Shown here in pieces: positions 10,992-18,640 of a stretch of 35,272 nucleotides of DNA. The notes under the pieces are model-generated. The model was not told where the DNA came from, did no database searches, and saw only the letters and a program-made list of their open reading frames with translations. Positions within the stretch are counted from its first letter, which is position 1. The number at the start of each line of letters is the position of its first letter. Source of the stretch: Symbiodinium natans. Taxonomy: Eukaryota > Sar > Dinophyceae > Suessiales > Symbiodiniaceae. The stretch lies in assembly GCA_905221605.1 (NCBI GenBank), contig CAJNDS010001091.1, positions 1 through 35,272 on the forward strand. Direction: 5' to 3'. Made by a program: the position numbers and the translations under genes.

Positions 10992-11005
10992 ACTCCCCCC
11001 TTCAT
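10992..11005 (-). other. Polypurine tract of element 1
   Basis: In sense ATGAAGGGGGGAGT stands directly before the TG of the 3' LTR. This is the position and composition of the primer for plus-strand DNA synthesis in LTR retrotransposons. The same signature (ATGAGGGGGAGT) stands before the 3' LTR of element 2. Confidence 0.8.
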
Positions 11006-11213
11006 GCTTGCAGACTCTCAAGTCCTAGAGCTCATTTGAAGCTCGATTCTGGACTTCAGGAAGCAACAGCTACGAGCTCAACTCTGCAGCCAAACCTACT
11101 GTCGATTGATGTACAGGCTTAGCCATGTACAAATTGAATCCAGTATCTCAGGTGATCAGGCTGAAACGCAGACTCAATAAACCTTTAAGGTATAATTCTA
11201 CTTGCAATCTATA

Positions 11214-11630
11214 CAAAACTACTCTCAACCGGTGCAGGACTGTGCTCAGGCGGAGTCAGAGCGGCGCTTGGGAGCAGCCAGACACTGACATCACGCAGTG
11301 CAAGGCTGAGGGCAGGCAAGGAGTGCAGAACGAGATCCTCAAGAACTCATTCAGATGACACAGGGATGATGGCTCATATCCAAGTGTCTGCAAAAGCACG
11401 ATGATGGATACTGTACAAGACTACTCCCAATCAGAAGCACAGCTGTGCTCACGCAGAGTCAGAGTGGCGCTAGGCAGCAGCCAAACACCGACATCACACA
11501 GTGCAAGATTGAGGATAGGCAGTGGTTTAGGAACGAGTTCTTCAAGAGCTCATTCGGATGACACAAGGATGAAGAGAGCGGCCGCTGGGCATCCGAGTGT
11601 CTGCAAGTTGCACAGTGATGGAAGTATCGC
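11214..11630. repeat. Two-copy tandem repeat, period about 202 bp
   Basis: Copy 1 (11214-11415) and copy 2 (11416 to about 11630) share CAAAACTACTC/CAAGACTACTC starts, GTCAGAG.GGCGCT, GACATCAC.CAGTGCAAG, and CCAAGTGTCTGCAA/CCGAGTGTCTGCAA. They are moderately diverged, with a small insertion in copy 2. They lie in the non-coding 3' part of element 1, between the truncated integrase and the polypurine tract. Confidence 0.75.
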
Positions 11631-11920
11631 TCAGCTGAACAACCATCGCAACATTATCACCAGAGGCAATTGTAACAAAGCTTTAGGTGATGGCGAACAC
11701 ACTTAGCTGGGAACATCTGGCAGATGTTTAGTAGAAATGCGCAGCAACTTTAGTGCGTGCGCCCATTTCCGGATTGAAAGGGCCTTCGTCAAAGGATTTC
11801 CTTTCTCAGCTTAGCTGAATATCCTTTCGGATAATGGCGACACAAGCTTCATTATTTGCATGACACAAAAGCTTGATGCCAAGAATCACGGTTTGCCAAA
11901 CTTCAAGTAAAGGCAACGCG

Positions 11921-14900
11921 TCATTGAACAGGGCACTGCTCGAACACAACATACTCTCTTCCGGGAGCGTTGGAGTCGCTGAGTGACTTGAACACATGAA
12001 TGTGATCAGCTGCGATGACTTCTCCAAATTCCGAGGCTTCAAGCAATGCGGGCTCAGAGTCCTCATCACGAGGCTTGCGACACACTCTTCTGGACAAGAG
12101 CTTGGATTGATTGCACGCATCACAGAACGGGTTCTTTGGGAAGTGGAAGAAGCGATGCTTCACTTTGCGAACTCGATCACTGACATGTGCATCATCCACA
12201 ACGGGGAATCCAGGTGAACTCAAATCTAGAGGCTTGTCCCCTTCAGGAAGCGCAGACGCAGCAGGACCATCAGGGCTTGCTTCGATAAGATGTTCTTTGG
12301 GTAACCCCCCTGACGAAGAGGAAGGTATCTCGGACGAATCAACTTCTGCGGGAATGACATCAACCAGCGGAAGATTGTCCAGTAGAAACCCAACTCCTAT
12401 GAGAGCATCCAAAACATCATGCTCGAGAGAAGCAGGATCATTTGCCGCACACAAGACCATCACAAGTCGATCACCAGTCCAAGGCTTCGTGGCACGAAGT
12501 CGATCTTCGGCGGAAAACCGGATGACCCCTTTCTTGGACTTCAGTAGACCGACCACACCACCTCGACAGAAGCAACCTACTGCAAAGGACGAGTCATCGC
12601 TCGGCTCAATCCCTCGGGATGCGGAACCACGTTTCATAAGTCCAAAGATCTTACGAACTTGATTGGGCTGAATATCACCACGCTTTGTTAGGAGGTCTTT
12701 GGCATACTCTTCAGCTGGATCATGGGCAACGGGACGCGAAGGCTCTTGGCATTCCTCACCCGACTCGTCAAGAGAATCAGCTGACGCAGCAAGACCATGG
12801 ACAAACTGACATTTGCTGGTGAAGATCGGCACATGCTCATCTGTGCGCTTGGCATAAAGCTTGGCTTCTTCGGCGCAGTCGACCCGAAGCTTAGACAAGT
12901 CACGCGCGAAGAATGGAAGGGAACCGGGTAACCATATGAAGGCCTTCCCAGATTCAACATCCAAGCCAGTGCTTCGAACAACTGGGCAGTTGTCCAACAT
13001 GTAGTGAATGGCGAGAGGCATATTGTCGGACGCAAATCCCAAGCTCTGCGAACCGGGCTGAGGTCCACCGCCTGCGTGGAACGTAACAAGGCTCGCTGAG
13101 TGCGCAAGAAACGACCTGTATGACTCCGACGGAATTCCCTGGTCTGCCAACGCCCGTGCCGATCCAAGATACCGACCAGCAGCTGTGTCCGCAGCCCACC
13201 CAACGCTGAAGGCGTTGCTTCCAGGGATGTTGCACACGCTTGAGGCGGCAATCATTGCCACGACTGCCTTCGCAACGGCTCCTGTGGATTTGGGTTTGGA
13301 AGCGGCGGCCTTAGGCTTAGACTTAGGGTCAACCTTAGGGGTCTTATCAGGGTCATGACTGTACTTGCAGTCCGCTCCGTGCATGCAACCAGATGCCATC
13401 CTGAAGAAAATGCAAGGCGTCTTAGCCTTTTCTGCATCTGACATGCTTTTTGCTTTTGGCTTTGCTCTCGCCTCAGGCTCAGGGGTTGGTGCTGGGGTTG
13501 TAGACACTGGAGCCTCTGGCGGAGTCTTGGGCTCTGGAGGACTTCGCGGTGGCTCTTCGGTCTCAGCAGGTACCCCCCTGGCCTTTGCCTGCGGAGCTGC
13601 AATCTGCAAGGACTTGATTACCGACTGAGCATTGGTGTCTTCTCGTTCTTGAACGATGACGTCTTGCATCTTGTTCCATAGGTAACTCCACTCACGACGA
13701 CGGGATTCTGGCGCAGATTCTCTGATGTCATCAATGACACGTTCTAGCTTCCTAATGTGCTTCACACGGTGGAAGAGCCATTCGCCAGTGAGGCGATCAT
13801 CCGGCCTCTGTCCTATTGGGATTGAATACAGAACAGTCCGAACGCGCTGCACAAAATCCCGGAGATCTCGAATGGAGTTTCCTCCAATTTCGACCTGGAA
13901 CAACGTTGAAGCAGTCAGCACAGTGCCTCGAACACGGTCAATGCTGAAATGACGAGCAAGAAGGGCAAGCATGTATCGACCTTTCGGCTGGGACCCTGTC
14001 TGGCCACACAACTCAACGTAGGCGATAACTTCTTGCGCCAACTCAGTCACTTGCTTCAACACACGCATGGAAGTCATCTCTCCAGCAATCCAAGCATCAA
14101 GGCGAGGAAGAAGACCTGATTCAGTAAGCTCTTCTTTTTCAGCTGAGAAAGACCGAGACAACCATTCAACAACCAAACCTTCGCCTGACATGTCAAGCTT
14201 GGCAATCTGGACCAACAACGAGTTTTTCCAGGCTCGGAAACCAGCAGCGTCGGAAGGAACCGGCTCAAGCTTGAGATGTAACAAAGCTCGGCTGTCAACA
14301 ATGTGCTTCTCTTGCCTTTCAGGCTCTTCGATCTCATGAACAGGAGATGCATCATTGCATCCTGGATCCGCGCCATTTCTTTGGGCAAGCAGTTGCTGTA
14401 CGACATCAATCAACTGATCAACACGAGGATCGGTAACGGTCGCAGGAGGGCAAGGGGCTGACTCATTGACAACTTGCGGCAATGAAGGTGCACCACTACT
14501 ATCCTCATTCGAACCGTTATGTACCCAACTAAACCCACCAGAGCATGCACTTGACGCAATTACCGGCGGCTTATCTGGCTGGCGAGGAGCAGACGTTGGA
14601 GGCGAAGACCCAGGACTCGTGGCGCTTGCAGCAGCCTGGCGAAGTCTCTGAACCTCGCGGTCTTTGACTTGCAACTCGACATGTAGCTGGGTGTTTTGGA
14701 AGTTCAGCAAGTTGTTGTCACCCCGGCAGCTGGTTAGGGCGGCTTCAAGCTCTTGGTACCCTGCACGAGCGACCTGAAGTTCTGCTTCGGCCTTGCTTAG
14801 CTCGGCCTTAGCTACAGAGAGCTGTTCTTCCAAGATTCGACCCTGTTGAAGGATCTCACCATAGCGATGTTCGTACTGTTGCAACTGCTCACGCATTTGC

Positions 14901-15304
14901 TCAACGGTGGATTCAACCAAACCTCTAGCCTCATTCTCAACACGCTCTAGCCTTGTGGCATGCAACTGTTCAGCATGATCAGCAACATGTTGCGCTGCTT
15001 GCGCTGCGGCTAAACGCTGTGCATCCAAAACCTCTTGCGGAGAGGCTCCAACATTCAGGATGTTCTGTGTGTATGAGGCTTGAGCGGTTAGATTAGGGTA
15101 AGGGCTTGAGTGCTCATGAGTTTTGCGAGGTCTAGACAAGGCTTGTCTAGTCAGAGGAGGGGACCTTTCACGGACCTCAACTGCTGAACTACTAGTAACC
15201 GAACCACTATCCGAACCAACACCACCTGGCAATGCCGTGGCTGAAGCACTTGACAAATCAAGCACTGAGCTGGCTTGATTGCTAGGGTCTGAGGGGGAAG
15301 ACAT
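11921..15304 (-). CDS. Gag-protease-partial integrase polyprotein of element 1
   Basis: The first in-frame ATG is at 15304, giving about 1127 residues. In order: a Ser/Pro-rich N-terminus; a long coiled coil (about residues 95-225) typical of capsid-forming Gag; a Gag helical region; a Pro/Lys linker; a CCCH zinc finger (C-x8-C-x5-C-x3-H, CIFFRMASGCMHGADCKYSH, about 630-652). A protease-like motif ADTAAG lies near 703, where D-T/S-G is usual. The integrase zinc-binding site (HRFFHFPKNPFCDAC, about 1048-1062) is followed by the first catalytic Asp (GEVIAADHIHVF, about 1097). The frame ends a few residues later, so the other two catalytic residues, RT and RNase H are absent. The role is particle assembly and processing; this copy could not encode reverse transcription itself. 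Confidence 0.85.
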   Translation of the reverse strand: MSSPSDPSNQASSVLDLSSASATALPGGVGSDSGSVTSSSAVEVRERSPPLTRQALSRPRKTHEHSSPYPNLTAQASYTQNILNVGASPQEVLDAQRLAAAQAAQHVADHAEQLHATRLERVENEARGLVESTVEQMREQLQQYEHRYGEILQQGRILEEQLSVAKAELSKAEAELQVARAGYQELEAALTSCRGDNNLLNFQNTQLHVELQVKDREVQRLRQAAASATSPGSSPPTSAPRQPDKPPVIASSACSGGFSWVHNGSNEDSSGAPSLPQVVNESAPCPPATVTDPRVDQLIDVVQQLLAQRNGADPGCNDASPVHEIEEPERQEKHIVDSRALLHLKLEPVPSDAAGFRAWKNSLLVQIAKLDMSGEGLVVEWLSRSFSAEKEELTESGLLPRLDAWIAGEMTSMRVLKQVTELAQEVIAYVELCGQTGSQPKGRYMLALLARHFSIDRVRGTVLTASTLFQVEIGGNSIRDLRDFVQRVRTVLYSIPIGQRPDDRLTGEWLFHRVKHIRKLERVIDDIRESAPESRRREWSYLWNKMQDVIVQEREDTNAQSVIKSLQIAAPQAKARGVPAETEEPPRSPPEPKTPPEAPVSTTPAPTPEPEARAKPKAKSMSDAEKAKTPCIFFRMASGCMHGADCKYSHDPDKTPKVDPKSKPKAAASKPKSTGAVAKAVVAMIAASSVCNIPGSNAFSVGWAADTAAGRYLGSARALADQGIPSESYRSFLAHSASLVTFHAGGGPQPGSQSLGFASDNMPLAIHYMLDNCPVVRSTGLDVESGKAFIWLPGSLPFFARDLSKLRVDCAEEAKLYAKRTDEHVPIFTSKCQFVHGLAASADSLDESGEECQEPSRPVAHDPAEEYAKDLLTKRGDIQPNQVRKIFGLMKRGSASRGIEPSDDSSFAVGCFCRGGVVGLLKSKKGVIRFSAEDRLRATKPWTGDRLVMVLCAANDPASLEHDVLDALIGVGFLLDNLPLVDVIPAEVDSSEIPSSSSGGLPKEHLIEASPDGPAASALPEGDKPLDLSSPGFPVVDDAHVSDRVRKVKHRFFHFPKNPFCDACNQSKLLSRRVCRKPRDEDSEPALLEASEFGEVIAADHIHVFKSLSDSNAPGREYVVFEQCPVQ

Positions 15305-15446
15305 TGCCTTGAGAGGTGGAAGCGCTTGGCAGCAGCTCAACGCACCTTTTCACGCAAGTGGCAGTGCTTTGTTGGATCTGCAATCCCCTCAATGTCGCCA
15401 GAGGAGGCGCTCAGCGCCGGACAACTGGACGAACAGCCCCAGACCT

Positions 15447-15977
15447 TTAGGCGTCCGGAAACCACTTCCGCACCTGACCTTTGATAGCGTCAGTACACTC
15501 CGGAAAGCTGTCAAAGGAAGGCACGGGAGCACGCGGAAAATAGTGCGCTGTCCACGATTCCTTCGGAATGGCAATATGCAGAGGAATCACGTGCTCAGAG
15601 CCCGCCAGCTCGTCACAGACATCCGCAGAGTCGTCGACGTGAATGATGGGGAGCTCAACCTCCTTTGCCAGTTTCTCCAGCACTGCACGCTTCCCCAACG
15701 GACCAGTGGCCTTCCTCGTAATGAAAATGAGGCAAATAGGCGATTCCCCGATCTGCGTGAAAAGAGTATCACAGGAATTCACTGTCGTCTCAACCACGTG
15801 CCTCTTGGTGTCCTCGTGATGACAGTAACTGCAGACGAAGAATAAACCCCCGTAGCGCGGAATCAACGAATGAAGATCGCGCAAGGCTGCCACACACTCT
15901 GGAGGAAACTCGGGCCTAGGATCCGTCCAGCTCGTTGACTTTTTGTGATATCGATCCAACACTCCGTGAAAATCCAA
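15447..15977 (-). CDS. HAD-superfamily-like domain ORF of element 1
   Basis: 176 residues; the frame opens after a TGA at 16017-16019 and the first codon counted is TTG, so it is probably not initiated on its own. HAD-like motifs in order: DFHGVLD (motif I, with His where the second Asp normally stands), FVCSY (motif II Ser), GKRAVLEKL (motif III Lys), HVDDSADV (motif IV Asp pair). Order and spacing fit a small HAD-fold hydrolase. The D-x-H change would be expected to impair classic phosphatase chemistry. The frame is +1 to the Pro-rich ORF upstream and overlaps it over 15916-16019, so both may form one protein through a frameshift or after a one-base mutation. It lies inside the LTRs, upstream of gag. 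Confidence 0.6.
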   Translation of the reverse strand: MDFHGVLDRYHKKSTSWTDPRPEFPPECVAALRDLHSLIPRYGGLFFVCSYCHHEDTKRHVVETTVNSCDTLFTQIGESPICLIFITRKATGPLGKRAVLEKLAKEVELPIIHVDDSADVCDELAGSEHVIPLHIAIPKESWTAHYFPRAPVPSFDSFPECTDAIKGQVRKWFPDA

Positions 15978-16725
15978 GCTCCAAAGGAGAATCTCTCGAA
16001 AGCTGGTTCCGTAAGCTCACCTTAACACCCTCAAAGTCCAGCACCTCTGTCTTCAGGGGATGGAAGTCAATCACACGAGGATTTCCTGTCACCTGAGGTG
16101 GCGGAGGATGCGAAGGTTCCGGTACACGATGCGGCACCTGAGCTGGTGGAGGATGCGAAGGTTCCGGCACACGAGGCGGAGCCTTCGGTGGAGTCTTTGG
16201 AACCGGAATGCCTGATGACAACCTTCGAGGCGGAGCTTTCGGTGGAGTCTTCGGAGCCGGAATGTCTGATGACAATGGAGCCGATGGAGTTAACAAAGGC
16301 TTTGGAGTCGGCAAAGGCCTCTGAGTTGAAGAGCTTGATGACGAAGAAGCGGGTGGAGGTGATGGAGCCGTGGTCTTCGCCTTCAGAACAGCAGTTGAAG
16401 GATGAAGTCGATGAAATGGACGAAATGGCGTAGAAGGCGGCGGAGTCTCCGGGGCCTGATCGTCAATAACGATCACTTCTGACTGCTCTTCCACAGCCTG
16501 AAAGGGAGCCGTCCTCGGACGGCGCACTACGGATCTTGTAGATCCGTCAGGGCGACGGAAGGGAACTTCGGATGGATCAGCGAAGATGCCCAAGTCCTGG
16601 TCGCGCAGAAAGATATATATTTGATATGCTTTCCGCTTCCTCTGGGCTGCAGCGCCCCCTCGAGTGCCTCTCACGCCGAGAGACCTTGGAACACGCTCTT
16701 CCTCACGAGGAGGGTTACAGTCCAT
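15916..16725 (-). CDS. Proline-rich N-terminal ORF of element 1
   Basis: 269 codons starting with ATG 54 bases after the 5' LTR. Basic N-terminus, then EVIVIDDQAPETPPP, a poly-Ser run, and Pro-rich tandem repeats (PKTPPKAPPRRLSSGIPV and PEPSHPPPPQV types). It ends in a conserved-looking VIDFHPLKTEVLDFEGVKV before reading into the overlap with the HAD-like frame. The last about 30 residues read like frame-shifted HAD sequence. It is probably the N-terminal part of one Pro-rich/HAD-like protein. The Pro-rich part is low complexity, and no enzymatic function is suggested. Confidence 0.55.
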   Translation of the reverse strand: MDCNPPREEERVPRSLGVRGTRGGAAAQRKRKAYQIYIFLRDQDLGIFADPSEVPFRRPDGSTRSVVRRPRTAPFQAVEEQSEVIVIDDQAPETPPPSTPFRPFHRLHPSTAVLKAKTTAPSPPPASSSSSSSTQRPLPTPKPLLTPSAPLSSDIPAPKTPPKAPPRRLSSGIPVPKTPPKAPPRVPEPSHPPPAQVPHRVPEPSHPPPPQVTGNPRVIDFHPLKTEVLDFEGVKVSLRNQLSRDSPLELGFSRSVGSISQKVNELDGS

Positions 16726-16779
16726 GGGTTCTCAATCCTAGACTCTGGAATCTTTAGAGCAAACAGAGCGATACGGAGC

Positions 16780-17000
16780 TGATAACCAGTTGAAAGACTC
16801 AAAACTCTGATGCCTGAGCTAAGGGAACAAGGCAACAAGAGGGAGAACCACAAAAGGGTTGGGGATCAACACAGCCCTCGACCCTACGCACAACCCGCTC
16901 TCAGAGCGCCCCTTTTTCATCTTGAGCCAAAAGGTGACGGCAGGTTGTCGTCCCGGTCTGCACAACATGACTTTACAAGGAGGATACCCGTAAATTAACA
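16780..17000 (-). repeat. 5' LTR of element 1
   Basis: Matches 10773-10991, with the plus-strand ends TGATAACCAG and AATTAACA. No polypurine tract follows at its high-coordinate side, as expected for a 5' LTR. In sense, TGGTTATCAGCTC lies at the LTR/internal boundary and somewhat resembles an initiator-Met tRNA primer site (TGGTATCAGAGC). That primer-site call is weak, because part of it is also explained as the LTR end. Confidence 0.85.
16921..16940 (-). promoter_or_regulatory. DinoSL-like sequence in the 5' LTR of element 1
   Basis: Identical to the copy at 10912-10931. It lies 60 nt after the LTR 5' end and about 141 nt before the LTR 3' end in sense. That is where the R region, and so the RNA 5' end, would be expected. 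Confidence 0.65.
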
Positions 17001-17039
17001 ACTTTAACCTGGTCGACACCCTTGAATCAGGGGCATGAT

Positions 17040-17250
17040 CTTTACCAATGTTGCGAAGGGGGCTTGAGCAAGGGGGGCTTTCTAATTGGAGGAAGGTCAG
17101 GGGGTCGGGGGGGGGGGGGGGGCGAACAATGAAGGCTTGAGAAGGGGCTTGAAGGGGGGCTTGAGAAGGGGGGCTTCCTCAAATTCGAATTTAAGGGGGG
17201 CTTCAGCAGGGACCCCGTCTCGAAGGGGGCTTGAGGAAATTCGGAAGCCC
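17040..17250. repeat. G-rich AAGGGGGGCTTGAG degenerate repeats with a G16 run
   Basis: The word GGGGGCTT(GAG/TC) recurs about seven times at irregular spacing. A homopolymer of 16 G stands at 17107-17122. The plus strand has several potential G-quadruplex tracts. No coding character. Confidence 0.7.
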
Positions 17251-17284
17251 CCTCCTCCCACTCCACAAGAAGCAAATGGAGGGG

Positions 17285-17740
17285 TAGAATCTACTTCTCT
17301 GATTTTCGAATAATGAAATACAAAACAAAACAAGATTCGAGGAGGGTGGAATTTAGAATAAGGCCCCTTCTCTTCTCCCCTCCTCCCACTCCACATGGGG
17401 GGGCTGCGTCCAGCCCCTCCAAAACCCACTTTCTACTTCTAGAACAAAAGCAGTCTCGTCTCTACTCCTCTGACTGTGAAATACAAAACAAAACAAAATT
17501 CGGTGGGTGGAATTTAGAATGCCTTCTCTCTTCTTCCTTCCTCCCAATCCACAATAAGCAAACGGGCCCTTTCCAACCCCCCCGCTTTCTACTTCTAGAA
17601 ACAAAAGCAGTCTCGTCTCTAATCCTCTGATTTTCAAAGAATGAAAGACAAAACAAAACAAGATTCGAGGGGGTGGAATTTAGAATAAATGCTCTTCCCT
17701 CTTCTCCCTTTCTTCCAATCCACATTCTCATCTCCGTCCT
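17285..17740. repeat. Tandem repeat, unit about 164 bp, nearly three copies
   Basis: The segment CAAAACAAAACAA.ATTCG..GGGTGGAATTTAGAAT recurs at 17321, 17484 and 17649. Each copy is followed by a pyrimidine-rich stretch and CC.ATCCACA or CCACTCCACA. The periods are about 163 and 165 bp. ORFs across it are by-products of the repeat. Confidence 0.8.
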
Positions 17741-18085
17741 CCCACCATTTAAAACATTTTTTTTGAACGGACGCCTCTTTACCACAAGAGAAAGGACGCA
17801 ATCCAATCCTGAGTGAAACATACGCATGATATTCTTCGTTTCTACTAAACACATGGAAGCCCTCTGCAGGTTTTCTTTTAATGTCATGCTTCACCGGGCC
17901 ACCTTCGGTGTCTGCGTCTCATCATGTTCGAGGTGTCGGGCTTTCTTTGTGACGGAGAGGCCAGGTTTTGCGCGCAGTCCAGCAAGAGCAACCAAATCCT
18001 CTAAAAGAGAGGAAGAAATGCTCATAAGGAACTCTGAGCAATTCATGTCACTGCACGAGAATGGGCCCCCGCCCTTTGGGCAAAC

Positions 18086-18101
18086 GGGGGCTTAAGCCCC
18101 C
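18086..18101. repeat. Perfect palindrome GGGGGCTTAAGCCCCC in a GC-rich pocket
   Basis: A 16-bp perfect inverted repeat. The surroundings (18060-18190) hold further AAGCCCCC words and a second self-complementary pair, GGTCCCTG...CAGGGGGGACC. Not followed by a T tract, so not a simple terminator. Confidence 0.7.
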
Positions 18102-18115
18102 CTTCAAGCCCCCCT

Positions 18116-18611
18116 TTAAGCCCCCGCGGTCCCTGCAAAGGGGGTCCAGGGGGGACCGTAGGTTGCAGCCTGGGTTGCACCCGCAACCGAAAGCAAAGGC
18201 GAGGCATGAAGGTTGCTGAGAATTGGGTTGTAGTCGTTTGGGGGCTGTTCGATACTTTGAGGTTGGTTGCCTTGCAACCGACCCAGCTCTTTCCGAAGCT
18301 GCCCAGCGCTGTGCGTTTTCTTGGACATCTAGGCAGAGTGACTAGCTGGGAATTTGTTCAACTGCTGGATCTGTTAAGTGAAAGCCCCTGAAGGCCCAAA
18401 TCGAGGCATTGATCCCCTTCTTGCAGCTCGAGTCTGGACGTGCACAATGTTGCAACCGACATGGGTTTGTAGACCTTGACCCCTTTAGCGCAGCATGCCG
18501 GAGATTTCTTGTCTCACCGTATTTCTTTGCCAGACCAGGGAGCCGATTGACCCTGCCGAGCACCTGCGTGGTGACAGTTCCTCTTGATGCCAGATTGGGT
18601 TCCCGAGCCAA
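18116..18611 (-). other. Possible coding fragments, unrecognised
   Basis: Two overlapping minus-strand frames have protein-like composition. 18342-18611 holds GTVTTQVLGRVNRLPGLAKK; 18116-18328 begins with an ATG and holds TAGQ-like HSAGQLRKELGRLQGNQPQS. They are in different frames. They could be exons or remains of a gene next to element 2. No motif is identified. Confidence 0.2.
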
Positions 18612-18640
18612 ATGAAAGTGCCTACAAAAGATCTAAGCCC

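Larger units (their letters stand above)
10773..17000 (-). mobile_element. LTR element 1: Ty1/copia-like retrotransposon carrying a HAD-like ORF, lacking RT
   Basis: Two direct repeats (10773-10991 and 16780-17000), about 3% different, bound 6.2 kb. The reading direction is minus, because only the low-coordinate repeat is preceded in sense by a polypurine tract. Order in sense: 5' LTR, Pro-rich ORF, HAD-like ORF, Gag-protease-integrase ORF, a 202-bp tandem repeat, polypurine tract, 3' LTR. Integrase placed straight after protease is the Ty1/copia order. The integrase core is cut short and no RT or RNase H is present, so the copy is non-autonomous or internally deleted. The five bases outside the LTRs (AAGGT and ACTTT) do not match, so no clear target-site duplication remains. 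Confidence 0.85.

Noticed and set aside
18086-18101. Transcription terminator hairpin
   Set aside because: No T tract follows, and this type of terminator does not apply in this nuclear context.
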